From assembly GCA_964461135.1 (NCBI GenBank), contig CAYWTB010000004.1, forward strand, positions 57,021-121,020: 64,000 nucleotides of DNA, written 5' to 3'. Both the position numbers and the translations under genes were made by a program. Origin of the DNA: RQOF01 sp964461135 (GTDB lineage Bacteria; Calditrichota; Calditrichia; RBG-13-44-9). Shown piece by piece: positions 26,312-35,395 of this stretch (its first letter is position 1; the number at the start of each line of letters is the position of its first letter). A model generated the notes under the pieces. The model worked only from the letters and a program-made list of their open reading frames with translations. It did not search any database and was not told the origin of the DNA.

Positions 26312-27460
26312 TCAATCCCGAGATTGATAAACCGCTGATACAAATGGACCCTGCAGGTAATCCTGCGGATCAATCTGGCTTTGCAGGATGCAACCGAAAT
26401 ACCCGCCCATCAGCAGCATCCGGGCACATTCACACAACCCCGCCGCGGTAGTAGCCTGGATGGCACGCAATACCTTACCGGCAATGTGAAATGGGTGTAT
26501 CATATAATAGCTTTCCAGGATTCTCAATCTCCCCCGCTGATCTTTTCCACTGACCGAGGCATAAATAACCACCACATCGTGTTCCACCGCCGGAATTGAT
26601 TCTTCCATGCGCTGCTGAAGTTTCTGTACCCGGTCCTCACCATGGGGAATATGGCGCAGGATGCCTTCAATCCAGTCATAATGTCCCGGATAACGAAGTG
26701 TCTTGTAATCCAGTTCCCGGGTTTTCCCTGCCAGTGCTTCTGTAAGGTCGGCCGCACCGCCGGAGGTAAGATCCTCTTCATATTCTATTCCATAGAGAAT
26801 AATTCTGGAACGCTCGGTAAGAGAGGCTTTTATGGTGGTTTCATAATTCCGTATAATTCTGGCCGGTTTGACATACAGCGTGGCTACTCCCACCGGGCTC
26901 CAGGTAAATCCATAAAAATACGGGGGATAGGCATTCTGGGTCAGTGCGCCAACCTTCATATGAATGGTATTCACTTTTTCCACTTTATAATCCTTGCAGA
27001 ACTGGTGATAAAGGCCGTTGGCCAGGACATTAATGAAACCCGGAGCCAGACCTGCCTGCAGGATATAGCCCATTTTGGCATCCCGGGCAATCTCAATCAC
27101 CTCATTGGTCTCTTTTACATATTCGGTAAGATTTACGTAATGCAAACGGTGTTTTTTGGCCAGCCGTGCTATCCGTGGCGCCTGGTTTCCGGGAAGACAA
27201 TCCAGGATGATATCCGCCTGATCCAGCAGGTGGTCAAACCCGGCATCGCTGCCTTCTTTCGGCATTACAAAATATTCCACTTCTCCCTGGCGGAACGAGC
27301 TGGTGAGAATCCATCCTGCAGCTTCCTTAGCCGCCGCTTCATAACGGTCTCCCAGATAGATATGGCTGCTGAATTCACCCAGCTCCCGCAGTAACAAACC
27401 GGCCGCCCGCCCGATTCCACCGGCACCGGCAATAATAATCTTATACGTTTCTCTACCCAC
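26312..27460 (-). CDS. Saccharopine dehydrogenase-like NAD(P)-binding protein
   Basis: 382 residues. N-terminal Rossmann fold with GAGGIGRAAGLLL (about 12-24) and an acidic end of the second strand (YLGDRYEAA). The C-terminal part (about 125-350) has the alpha/beta layout of saccharopine dehydrogenase-like reductases, with QAGLAPGFINVLAN as a conserved segment. Known family members make or split saccharopine or carboxynorspermidine, or act on related imino acids; the substrate here cannot be told. Starts at GTG with GAGGTGA upstream. No lysine pathway genes are adjacent. Confidence 0.75.
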   Translation of the reverse strand: MGRETYKIIIAGAGGIGRAAGLLLRELGEFSSHIYLGDRYEAAAKEAAGWILTSSFRQGEVEYFVMPKEGSDAGFDHLLDQADIILDCLPGNQAPRIARLAKKHRLHYVNLTEYVKETNEVIEIARDAKMGYILQAGLAPGFINVLANGLYHQFCKDYKVEKVNTIHMKVGALTQNAYPPYFYGFTWSPVGVATLYVKPARIIRNYETTIKASLTERSRIILYGIEYEEDLTSGGAADLTEALAGKTRELDYKTLRYPGHYDWIEGILRHIPHGEDRVQKLQQRMEESIPAVEHDVVVIYASVSGKDQRGRLRILESYYMIHPFHIAGKVLRAIQATTAAGLCECARMLLMGGYFGCILQSQIDPQDYLQGPFVSAVYQSRD

Positions 27461-27553
27461 AGGTCACCTCTGTCTGAAATTTAAATGCTGTATCATTCAA
27501 TGTTTGATACCAGAGTTAACAAGGTATCTGTTATTATTGCCATGCTTGCATTC

Positions 27554-29149
27554 TTATTTTTCCAGAGGCTGCCATTCTCCGAAGGTTTCGATATTAACCT
27601 GGATCTGCGGATCAGTTTCATATTTTTCGAAGGTATTATAATACCAGCCCATATATTCCGAATCACCTCCATTCTGGGTGGTGATCAGGGGGCGATTGGA
27701 GAGATGCCCGATGTTGTCTAAACGATCACGGGGTTCCAGTTTGTCACCGCCCTGTGGATCGATTGGTATCCAGCCATAGTTGGGAAGATAAACTTCCGGC
27801 CAGCGATGAAAAACCTCATCCAGGCTGGCATCATCACCCCGCACCATTACCGCACCCACATATCGCGCCGGCAGACCGGCTGCCCGGCACAGAGATATGA
27901 AACTGAACGTGTATTCTGAACAGGAACCGGTGCCTCTTTTCAGAACAAAGGGAGCCACATTCCAGCCACCTTCCAGCTTATATTCCAGGGTATTGCGTAC
28001 ATAATCAAATATTTTACGGGCAATCCAGTAGGGATTTTTTTCTGCGCTCACTTCCTTCTGGACAATATCCCGGATATAGGGGTCATTAATCTCATACTTA
28101 CTGCCATCCGCGGTATATCTCCCGCGGATATTGGACGGAATATCCGAGAGGATTCCGCATTGATCAGGGAAAATAAAGTAACGGATTTCCGAAATCTCCG
28201 CCTCCACGGTCATTACCAAAGTGCTCTTGCTTTCGGAGATCAGGTTCTTATAATTAAAATGGGCAAACTTCTGCTTCCAGTGGTCTTCAACCGTTTGGTA
28301 ATCCGTGGGATTAAATTTCACGGAAAGTATTTTCTGCTGATTTAAATTTTCCGGTACGGCAAAATACACATCCAGGTTCTGAAGCTTTCCGGTGCCGGTT
28401 GTTTTTACCTCATGGATCAAGGTTATCAGAGCCTTACGGGTATTGTCCAGATGGAACAGGTCCTGATCTTTGCGTACCAGCTGATACATGGCATCTGTCT
28501 GGTAATCCACATTCCAGAGAGTGGTTCCATCCCAGGTTATTCCCCGCGGATAGGGGGCAGGAGAGTCACACATGATGATAACTTCCCCATTGGCCGGATC
28601 AATCATATACAATTCATTGGCCAGGCGATCGGAGCTCCACAGGTAGCGGCCGTCGAAGGTGAGACCCTGAACGGTGCGGGCCGGAGCTGTGAAAGTCTTC
28701 AGGGCGGTTCCATCACTCAGATCAATTTTCATGATACTGTTCTCTTTGGAATCGCTTACCCATAGCGTCTTGCCGTCCCAGGCCAGGCCTTCAGGATTAT
28801 CACTCGGAGCATCTATTGCCGCCAGAATGGATCCATTTCGGGGATCAATTTTAAAGATCTTTTTCTGCCTGGAATCCACATTCCACAAGTGTGACCCGTC
28901 CCAGGCCAGTCCCATCGGCCAGAAACCGGGTGAAGGAATGGAATGTTGAACTTTTCCGGTTTCCGGATCGATACTATAAATTTTATCCTCTTTATGATCC
29001 GCCACCCAGAGATATTTTCCGTCGAAGGTCATTCCGGTAGAATGTAAAGCCGGTGCCGGAAATTCTTTAATAATTTTTCCCGGATAGCCGTACATCACAG
29101 AAACGGTTAGTAATAAAAGCAAACATATCAAAAGGTTAATTCTGGACAT
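27554..29149 (-). CDS. Secreted beta-propeller/transglutaminase-like protein
   Basis: 531 residues from ATG 29149 (AAGGTG upstream; a GTG three codons earlier overlaps that box). Signal peptide 1-20. Residues about 25-230 hold five propeller-type repeats of the form GLAWDGxxLWVxD...IDPxxG. Residues about 250-340 form a linker domain, and 355-480 a transglutaminase core with the triad Cys410 (GTGSCSEYT), His448 (FHRWPEVYLP) and Asp464 (WIPIDPQGG). The catalytic triad is intact. Such proteins may cleave or cross-link peptides in the periplasm; the substrate is unknown. It stands alone between two intergenic repeat regions. Confidence 0.85.
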   Translation of the reverse strand: MSRINLLICLLLLLTVSVMYGYPGKIIKEFPAPALHSTGMTFDGKYLWVADHKEDKIYSIDPETGKVQHSIPSPGFWPMGLAWDGSHLWNVDSRQKKIFKIDPRNGSILAAIDAPSDNPEGLAWDGKTLWVSDSKENSIMKIDLSDGTALKTFTAPARTVQGLTFDGRYLWSSDRLANELYMIDPANGEVIIMCDSPAPYPRGITWDGTTLWNVDYQTDAMYQLVRKDQDLFHLDNTRKALITLIHEVKTTGTGKLQNLDVYFAVPENLNQQKILSVKFNPTDYQTVEDHWKQKFAHFNYKNLISESKSTLVMTVEAEISEIRYFIFPDQCGILSDIPSNIRGRYTADGSKYEINDPYIRDIVQKEVSAEKNPYWIARKIFDYVRNTLEYKLEGGWNVAPFVLKRGTGSCSEYTFSFISLCRAAGLPARYVGAVMVRGDDASLDEVFHRWPEVYLPNYGWIPIDPQGGDKLEPRDRLDNIGHLSNRPLITTQNGGDSEYMGWYYNTFEKYETDPQIQVNIETFGEWQPLEK

Positions 29150-29518
29150 AATAATCACCTTCTTTAATTTAAACAGATAATTGATTTAATACCCGTAAAA
29201 TGTAGCATGCGGGAGGTATCAAAACAATTGTGAATTTATTATGTGAAAACAGGGTAAAGGGAATAGGGTAAAGGACAAAGAGGACAGGCTTCAGGAATCA
29301 GGAGTCACAGGAAGTACAAGATCAAAGATCGAAGATTACCACAAAGTGGTCGCTATGCGAAAGATTAAAGAGGATAACAGGGATAAGGGAAAATATGGCA
29401 GTGGACAGTAACCAGCATCTAGAATCCAGTTGGCAGTAGGCAGAAAGTTTCAAGGTTAAAGACTTAAATTAAGGTACCAGAAAAAACTGTATAAATAGGG
29501 AAATTTCGTAATAATTCG

Positions 29519-29620
29519 TGTAATTCGTGGACAAAAAAAACAGTTGGCAGTCTGCAGTCTTTAGTTGGCAAAAAAACAAGATTCCCGAAAAATACGTTTT
29601 CCTCCGGAAAACAAATCGGG
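29519..29620 (+). repeat. Dispersed intergenic element, copy 1
   Basis: Near-identical (a handful of differences over about 100 bp) to the reverse complement of 52112-52211. Starts TGTAATTCGTGGACAAA, ends GGAAAACAAATCGGG. The last 37 nt can fold on themselves, since CCCGA...TTTTCC pairs with GGAAAA...TCGGG. Confidence 0.85.
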
Positions 29621-29642
29621 ACTAAATCAGCCATGATTTAGC
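29621..29642. repeat. Short palindromic element (CTAAAYCA family)
   Basis: CTAAATCA-GCCA-TGATTTAG forms an 8-bp perfect stem with a 4-nt loop. Related palindromes: 51802-51823 and 63801-63822. Confidence 0.7.
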
Positions 29643-29702
29643 CCCTACCCAGCAGCTAGCACCCAGCATCATTATTCCCGACGACTCTGGCTCTGTTGGA
29701 AT

Positions 29703-30443
29703 TCATTTCCTGGAATCGGCCTCATCCATCAGCCTGCAGGCTTCCAGAAGCACATTCATGGTGGATCCCTGGATATTCCGTTCTACCTTTTTGTCCACCG
29801 TCGGTTCAAATTTAAAAATTCCTTCCTTAAATGCGACCATTTTGTTGACGGCATCCTTACCCAGGATATTATCCGCAACCCGGGCGTAAATCATATCACC
29901 CTTGTCAAAGACAATCTCCCCTTTGTCGTCGGCCGTCACTTCCATTCTTCCGCTGCGCTTATTCAGATTAAGCAGCTGTACCATCTCCACCAGTGACAGA
30001 TCGGCCAGATTTCCTTCGAAACCTTTCATCTGTGAAACTTGTTCATTTTCCACTGTTTTAACACGTTTAGCCCTGCCCAACAGGGTTCCAACCTTTTCCA
30101 GTAGAATTTTACGATCTACAGGTTTTACCAGGTATTCATCAGCACCCGCCCTGAAACCCCGGATTTCCATATCCTGGTCACTAAGACTGGTGAGAAAAAT
30201 GAAGGGCACCATGGGTATTTCCGAATTTTCCCGCACCATCCAGCAGAATTCGATACCATCAGTCTGGGGCATCATCACATCGGAAATAACCAGATCCGGC
30301 TTAACTGAATTTACCTTCTCAATCCCTTCATCTCCGTTTTCAGCCGTATAAACCTCATAACCGGCCTTCTGAATACTGATGCTCAACAGCTTCAGGACAT
30401 GCGGATTATCATCAACAATCAGTATTTTTTCTTTTTGTGCCAT
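29703..30443 (-). CDS. Response regulator with DUF4388 (PATAN) domain
   Basis: 246 residues. Receiver domain 1-120 with the phospho-acceptor Asp in VISDVMMPQTDG and the conserved Lys in YLVKPVD. Residues about 140-235 form a DUF4388 domain (FEGNLADLSLVEMVQLLNLNKRSGRMEV, then GEIVFDKGDMIYARV), a beta-rich module common in myxobacterial and FCB regulators and thought to mediate protein contacts. No DNA-binding domain, so it probably acts by protein interaction. It lies 64 bp downstream of a second response regulator and is likely co-transcribed with it. Confidence 0.9.
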   Translation of the reverse strand: MAQKEKILIVDDNPHVLKLLSISIQKAGYEVYTAENGDEGIEKVNSVKPDLVISDVMMPQTDGIEFCWMVRENSEIPMVPFIFLTSLSDQDMEIRGFRAGADEYLVKPVDRKILLEKVGTLLGRAKRVKTVENEQVSQMKGFEGNLADLSLVEMVQLLNLNKRSGRMEVTADDKGEIVFDKGDMIYARVADNILGKDAVNKMVAFKEGIFKFEPTVDKKVERNIQGSTMNVLLEACRLMDEADSRK

Positions 30444-30507
30444 TACAGATCACATTGAATTTATAATTAAGAATTATCCCCGGGATTCTTAGTAACCAAC
30501 AGGATTC

Positions 30508-31539
30508 TCAGGAGACATTCTTCAATTTTGAAAAACGAATGGTTTTATTTCGTCCGCTGGCTTTAGCCTGCTGTAAGGCCTTATTGGTATATTCCAGAAA
30601 GTGTTCTGTCTTCTTACTCTCGGCAAGATCAATTTCCAACAGACCAATACTCACTGTCAGTTTCTGATAATCATGCTTTCGTTTGGGAGAAAGTTTCTTG
30701 AGTTCATAAAAATTCTGATCAAAAAACTTAGTCTGGGCCACGGCGGAACGAATTCTTTCCGCTTCATAAAATGCACCCGCTTCATTGGTGATGGGCAACA
30801 CGACAGCAAAACGGTTGGCCTCAAATCTGAAAACAACATCTGTTGTGCGTGTATTGTTTAGTATGACATTGGCAACACGCATCAGAATATAATCGCCGGT
30901 TTTTTCCCCGAACACCTCATTGACATTATGAAAAAGATCCACATCAATAAGAACCAGGGACAACTGATGTTTATATCGTTTAGCCCTGGCCAGTTCTTCC
31001 TTGAGCCGTTTATGAAGAAAGGTTCTATTATACAGGCCGGTCAGGGGGTCGGTGATCTGGGTTCCCTCCAGCTCCACCGTTTTCTTCTGCAGCTGTTCGA
31101 TTTCTTTCAGTGCATCCGATTTCTCAGCTATCAGACTTTTATTATGCTGTCTCAGATTATTCACGAGTTCCTTTTTGTGCAGGATGGACTTAACTCTGGC
31201 GACCAGTTCCTTGGCATTGAAAGGTTTTAAAATATAATCATCCGCCCCCAGTTCAATACCCATAATGCGGTGCTCATCCTCCACATAATTGGCTGAAAGA
31301 AAAACCACCGGGATATCCTTAGTCTGAGGATTTTCCTTCAGAATTTTACAGGCCTCAAAGCCATTCATCACAGGCATCAATGCATCCAGAATAATGATGT
31401 CCGGTTGCTCTTTTTCCGCCACGCTGACACCTTCCTTACCATTTACAGCTCTGAAGACAGTAAACTCATAAAAGCGCAGCAGATGATCCAGAGTATCAAG
31501 CATGTCTTCATTATCGTCAACAATCAACACTTTGGACAT
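30508..31539 (-). CDS. Response regulator with degenerate GGDEF domain
   Basis: 343 residues. Receiver domain 1-120 with Asp in IIILDALMPVMNG; a coiled-coil linker (about 125-160); a GGDEF-like domain (160-340) that keeps DPLTGLYNRTFL and DVDLFHNVNE, but the active-site signature GG(D/E)EF is replaced by FEANRF (RFEANRFAVVLP). Loss of both glycines argues against diguanylate cyclase activity. It may bind nucleotide or act as a scaffold for the DUF4388 regulator downstream. Located after the gcvH-accC-accB group on the same strand, 151 bp away. Confidence 0.88.
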   Translation of the reverse strand: MSKVLIVDDNEDMLDTLDHLLRFYEFTVFRAVNGKEGVSVAEKEQPDIIILDALMPVMNGFEACKILKENPQTKDIPVVFLSANYVEDEHRIMGIELGADDYILKPFNAKELVARVKSILHKKELVNNLRQHNKSLIAEKSDALKEIEQLQKKTVELEGTQITDPLTGLYNRTFLHKRLKEELARAKRYKHQLSLVLIDVDLFHNVNEVFGEKTGDYILMRVANVILNNTRTTDVVFRFEANRFAVVLPITNEAGAFYEAERIRSAVAQTKFFDQNFYELKKLSPKRKHDYQKLTVSIGLLEIDLAESKKTEHFLEYTNKALQQAKASGRNKTIRFSKLKNVS

Positions 31540-31690
31540 CGATAAACTCGTCCTTCCATTTAAAACGCTTAAGATGTTTATTTATATTTTGTTGTACTTT
31601 GATTCACCCGCCTCCCTCTGGCACAATTGAATTCCACGGGTTGTGATACCCGTTCGGGAGAAAATTTCACTATTTTCAGGTGATCCGTTT

Positions 31691-32065
31691 TTAAATCAGT
31701 TCTTCATATCCGGATTTATCCAGCAGTTGGTTTACCTCATTCTTATCTGACAATTTTATTTTAATCATCCACCCCTCACCGTAGGGATCCTTATTAATGA
31801 TTTCAGGTTCATCGGAGAGTTTGGAATTAATATCGGTAACTTCGCCGCTGAAGGGAGCAAAAAGGTCGGAGACGGCTTTCACTGCTTCTATGGTTCCGAA
31901 GCTTTCGGATTGTTTGGTTTTAAGTCCTTTTTCCGGCAATTCCACATAGACAATGTCACCCAGTTCGCTTTGAGCATAGTCGGTAATTCCAATAGTGGCC
32001 ACATCGCCCTCAATCCGTGCCCATTCATGGTCTTTAGTATACTTGAGATCTTCCGGAATTTGCAT
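31691..32065 (-). CDS. gcvH: Glycine cleavage system H protein
   Basis: 124 residues, the normal length. Lipoyl attachment site Lys63 in GTIEAVKAVSDLFAP; the N-terminal HEWARIEG and C-terminal GEGWMIKIK are typical. H protein shuttles the aminomethyl group between GcvP, GcvT and lipoamide dehydrogenase, and in many bacteria also serves as a lipoate carrier. Unusually it lies 13 bp downstream of accC rather than with gcvT or gcvP, neither of which is in the window. Confidence 0.95.
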   Translation of the reverse strand: MQIPEDLKYTKDHEWARIEGDVATIGITDYAQSELGDIVYVELPEKGLKTKQSESFGTIEAVKAVSDLFAPFSGEVTDINSKLSDEPEIINKDPYGEGWMIKIKLSDKNEVNQLLDKSGYEELI

Positions 32066-32078
32066 TTTTGCCCTCCAA

Positions 32079-33437
32079 TCAGGTTTCGATTAATTCTTTT
32101 CTGTATATTTTCTCGATGAAATTAGTATCAAAATTACCAGATTTAAATTCCTCTGTTTCAATAACATATTTATGAAATGGAATGGTGGTTTTTATACCTT
32201 CCACTACGAATTCATCAAGCGCCCGCCGCATCCGGTTGATGGCTTCTTCCCGGTCTTTTCCCCAGACGATCAATTTGGCAATAAGTGAATCGTAAAAGGG
32301 AGGAATTTTATAAGATCCGTAGATGTGTGTATCCACTCGTGTTCCGGGTCCTCCCGGCTGATACACCGAGGTAACCTCACCCGGAGAAGGAATAAAATTA
32401 TTGGCTGGGTCTTCCGCGTTGATCCGGCACTCAATGGAATGACCCAGTGGTTTTAGCTGGTTTTGTTTCAATTCCAGAGTGCGACCTGTAGCAACCATAA
32501 TCTGTTCTTTTATCAGATCCACATGGTATACCATCTCAGTAACGGGATGTTCAACCTGAATCCGCGTATTCATCTCCATGAAATAGAAATTTAAATCCAC
32601 ATCTACCAGAAATTCAATAGTACCGGCGCTGTAATATCCCACATGGAGTGCTCCCTTTACGGCCGATTCCCCCATAGCTTTTCTGATTTTTTCTGTAACG
32701 ATGGGAGACGGGCATTCTTCAATGAGTTTCTGGTGCCTTCTCTGAATTGAACATTCCCGCTCACCCAGGTACACCATATTCCCCTGCTGATCACCCAGAA
32801 GCTGTATCTCGATGTGCCGGGGACCTTCGATATATTTTTCCAGGTAGAGATCGGGATTACCAAAGGCTGCTTCCGCCTCGGCGCGGGCCATCATAAAGCT
32901 GTTTTCCAGATTTTTAGCTTCCTTGACAATTCGCATGCCCTTACCACCGCCGCCGGCCACAGCTTTCAGCATTACTGGATATCCCACCTCATCAGCCAGC
33001 TGAACGGCTTCGCTTTCTTTTTTTATCACGCCTTCACTGCCGGGAACAACCGGTACTCCCGCTTCAGTCATGTATTTTTTTGCTTCGGCTTTATCACCCA
33101 TACGGCGAATATTTTCCGGAGAAGGTCCAATGAAGGATATCTCACAGGAATTGCACATTTCGGCAAACTCGGAATTTTCCGCCAGGAATCCGTATCCCGG
33201 GTGGACAGCATCAGCACCGGTGATTTCTGCAGCAGAAATTATACGAGTAGCATTCAGGTAACTCTGTGAACTGGAAGCCGGGCCTATACACACCGCTTCA
33301 TCAGCAAATACTGTATGAAGGGCATTTTCATCCTGGGTTGAATAAACCGCCACGGTCTGGATTCCCAGTTCCTTGCAGGCCCGGATTATCCGGATTGCGA
33401 TCTCACCCCGGTTTGCAATCAGAATTTTTTTAAACAA
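32079..33437 (-). CDS. accC: Biotin carboxylase subunit of acetyl/propionyl-CoA carboxylase
   Basis: 452 residues. N-terminal KKILIANRGEIAIRIIRAC, the ATP-grasp glycine loop GGGGKGMR, and the carboxylation-site region EMNTRIQVEHPVTEM are all present. It carboxylates biotin on the AccB protein encoded 12 bp upstream, using ATP and bicarbonate. Starts at TTG with GAGGA about 10 nt upstream. In an organism that also has methylmalonyl-CoA mutase it may serve both acetyl- and propionyl-CoA carboxylation; no carboxyltransferase genes are in the window. Confidence 0.95.
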   Translation of the reverse strand: MFKKILIANRGEIAIRIIRACKELGIQTVAVYSTQDENALHTVFADEAVCIGPASSSQSYLNATRIISAAEITGADAVHPGYGFLAENSEFAEMCNSCEISFIGPSPENIRRMGDKAEAKKYMTEAGVPVVPGSEGVIKKESEAVQLADEVGYPVMLKAVAGGGGKGMRIVKEAKNLENSFMMARAEAEAAFGNPDLYLEKYIEGPRHIEIQLLGDQQGNMVYLGERECSIQRRHQKLIEECPSPIVTEKIRKAMGESAVKGALHVGYYSAGTIEFLVDVDLNFYFMEMNTRIQVEHPVTEMVYHVDLIKEQIMVATGRTLELKQNQLKPLGHSIECRINAEDPANNFIPSPGEVTSVYQPGGPGTRVDTHIYGSYKIPPFYDSLIAKLIVWGKDREEAINRMRRALDEFVVEGIKTTIPFHKYVIETEEFKSGNFDTNFIEKIYRKELIET

Positions 33438-33449
33438 GAACGTTTTTCC

Positions 33450-33932
33450 TCAATCTTTTTCAATCAAAAATAAGACCTGATCATATTCCACGGGTTGCGC
33501 ATTTTCCACCAATATTTTTTTCACTGTTCCACCAAGTTCAGACTGAATTTCATTCATTAATTTCATCGCTTCAATAATACATAGTGTTTGACCCACTTTT
33601 ACGTGATCTCCCACCTCTACATAGGGATCGGCATCAGGTGCCGGAGCTCGGTAAAACGTTCCCACCATTGGAGAGGATACTTTATCAAGATTTTCGGCGG
33701 CTTCTTCCCCAGCAGGTACCGGAGAACCCGGAACGACACCTTCATTGACGGGGAGCGTTTCCATGGTAACCTGGGGGGGATTCGAAGCTTCACTGTAAGT
33801 GACAACTGAAGGCTGTTTCATACTGCTGTTCTTGGAAATACGGATTCGGCTTCCTTCCTCCACAATTTCAATTTCACCAATATCACTCTGTTCCACAACC
33901 TTGATAAGTTGCTTTATTTCACTAAATTTCAT
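33450..33932 (-). CDS. accB: Biotin carboxyl carrier protein
   Basis: 160 residues. Short N-terminal helix, Pro/Val/Ala-rich flexible linker (about 40-85), then the biotinyl domain with Lys124 in EAMKLMNEI. The start has GGAGGATGG directly upstream. Followed by accC after 12 bp. The biotin ligase needed to charge it (birA-like) is at 48344. Confidence 0.95.
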   Translation of the reverse strand: MKFSEIKQLIKVVEQSDIGEIEIVEEGSRIRISKNSSMKQPSVVTYSEASNPPQVTMETLPVNEGVVPGSPVPAGEEAAENLDKVSSPMVGTFYRAPAPDADPYVEVGDHVKVGQTLCIIEAMKLMNEIQSELGGTVKKILVENAQPVEYDQVLFLIEKD

Positions 33933-33996
33933 CCATCCTCCAGTGATTTTATCATTAGTTTACCAATTTAAATGGTTGCTAATTTTTTTGCAAGAT

Positions 33997-34596
33997 TTAT
34001 TTTCCAGTCTGCCGGTAGAGATCCTGTTCCTCAATATAAGCCGACACATCATCAGGAACCAGATATTTAATTGAACGCCCTTCCCTTACCCGCCGGCGAA
34101 TGATGGTGGAGGAAATCTCAAGCAGGGGGACATTGACAAAACGGATATGAGGGATGAATTCCTTAACGGAATCTGCAGGTTTGAAGCCGGGGCGCCCGAA
34201 TGCTACTAACTGACAAATTTTAAGAATTTCCAGAGGTTCTTTCCAGCGCGGTAATTCATTGACATTATCCATCCCGATAAAATAATAAAACCAGGGTGAA
34301 ATATTCCGGTAGGTCTGTTCCAGAAGATGCAGGGTATCGACGGTATAGGAAACACCTTCACGGGAAAGTTCGATTTTACAGGTTTTGAAATAAGGATTAT
34401 CCGCTACCGCCAGTTCCAGCATCTTCAGGCGTTCCCCGGCTTTTGATATCCCCACATTGTCTTTCAGGGGGTGAATTCCAACCGGAATAAACCAGATTTC
34501 ATCCAGCTTCAGATCATCACGCAGAAATTCGGAAATGATCAGGTGTCCATTGTGAATGGGATCGAAAGTTCCTCCAAGAAGGCCGATTTTTTTCAT
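33997..34596 (-). CDS. nadD: Nicotinate-nucleotide adenylyltransferase
   Basis: 199 residues from ATG 34596. Opens with KKIGLLGGTFDPIHNGHL, the (H/T)xGH nucleotidyltransferase motif, and carries ISSTIIRRRVREGRSIKYLVP near the end, the second ATP-binding motif (ISSTxxR). An upstream in-frame ATG (34740) would overlap the bamD gene and is rejected. Converts nicotinate mononucleotide to deamido-NAD. Lies 28 bp after the bamD-like gene. Confidence 0.93.
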   Translation of the reverse strand: MKKIGLLGGTFDPIHNGHLIISEFLRDDLKLDEIWFIPVGIHPLKDNVGISKAGERLKMLELAVADNPYFKTCKIELSREGVSYTVDTLHLLEQTYRNISPWFYYFIGMDNVNELPRWKEPLEILKICQLVAFGRPGFKPADSVKEFIPHIRFVNVPLLEISSTIIRRRVREGRSIKYLVPDDVSAYIEEQDLYRQTGK

Positions 34597-34624
34597 GGCG
34601 TCACTTTTATAAGAGGTACTGCCG

Positions 34625-35395
34625 CTAATTATTGGCAAGTCTTCTCTGAATCTCACTAATTCTTGAGGTGGCTTCACGCGTAAAATTGCTCTTGGGATAC
34701 TTCTCCACAAATACGGTGAAGGTAGTAAGCGCCTCATCATACAATTTTAGTTTGTACTGACAATCCGCCTTCCAGTATAAAGCTTTTTCGGCGGCAGACG
34801 TGTCATAATATTTTTCCAGAAGGATGTTATAATAGATGATTGCCGAATCATAAATTCCCATCTTCCGGTAGACATTACCACCCAGCAGCTGCTTTCTGGC
34901 CAACTTTGAACGTAATCCAAACAGTTGTTTTTCAGCACGCTCCCGGTAACTGCTTTCCGGATAAGCTTCAATGAAATTCTGAAATTGTCGCAATGCTTTC
35001 AGCGTATATTCCTGATCCAGTTCCGGTCTCTGGGACAGATTATAAAAGCTCATACCCACTTTATAAAAAGCCTCCTGAACATAGGGGCTTTCAGGATAAT
35101 CGTTTATCAGTTTCTGATATTCCGCCACGGCAATAAGATATTCCTCATTCATATAATGGGATTCAGCCAGATAAAACTGGGCATCATCCACCACCGGGTT
35201 ACCGCTGAATTTCAAGGTTATGACTGTGAATTCGGTGATGGCGTCCAGATATTTACCTTTATCAAATTGCTTCTTTGCATATTCAAAATATCTCTGGGCA
35301 TCGAAAGTATCTTTGTGCACTTTTTTCCCGCAGGATGAAAGACTGATGACAATAAAAACGATTATCAGCGGGAAATAAATCACCTTTTTTAGCAT
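34625..35395 (-). CDS. bamD: Outer-membrane assembly lipoprotein BamD-like (TPR)
   Basis: 256 residues. Lipoprotein signal with lipobox VISLSSCGKK (Cys about 22). Five TPR-like units follow (FEYAKKQFDKGKYLDAITEF, AQFYLAESHYMNEEYLIAVAEYQ, etc.) with the proline-punctuated YPESPYVQEA, YPESSYRERA and YPKSNFTREA turns typical of BamD/YfiO. It supports beta-barrel insertion with BamA, which is not in the window. Its start overlaps the stop of the upstream gene by one base (TAATG). Confidence 0.88.
   Translation of the reverse strand: MLKKVIYFPLIIVFIVISLSSCGKKVHKDTFDAQRYFEYAKKQFDKGKYLDAITEFTVITLKFSGNPVVDDAQFYLAESHYMNEEYLIAVAEYQKLINDYPESPYVQEAFYKVGMSFYNLSQRPELDQEYTLKALRQFQNFIEAYPESSYRERAEKQLFGLRSKLARKQLLGGNVYRKMGIYDSAIIYYNILLEKYYDTSAAEKALYWKADCQYKLKLYDEALTTFTVFVEKYPKSNFTREATSRISEIQRRLANN

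Larger units (their letters stand above)
29150..29702. other. Intergenic region made of repeat words
   Basis: About 550 bp without coding support. Contains a purine-rich tract (29240-29290), a hairpin ACCAC-AAA-GTGGT (29338-29350) followed by CGCTATGCGAAAGAT, which recurs in complement at 51865-51880, the 102-bp element 29519-29620 and the palindrome 29621-29642. Words such as AGTTGGCAG and CCAGCATC recur as degenerate fragments. Confidence 0.6.

Noticed and set aside
34597..34740. 48-residue extension of NadD
   Set aside because: Overlaps bamD in another frame and precedes the conserved GGTFDPIHNGH start.
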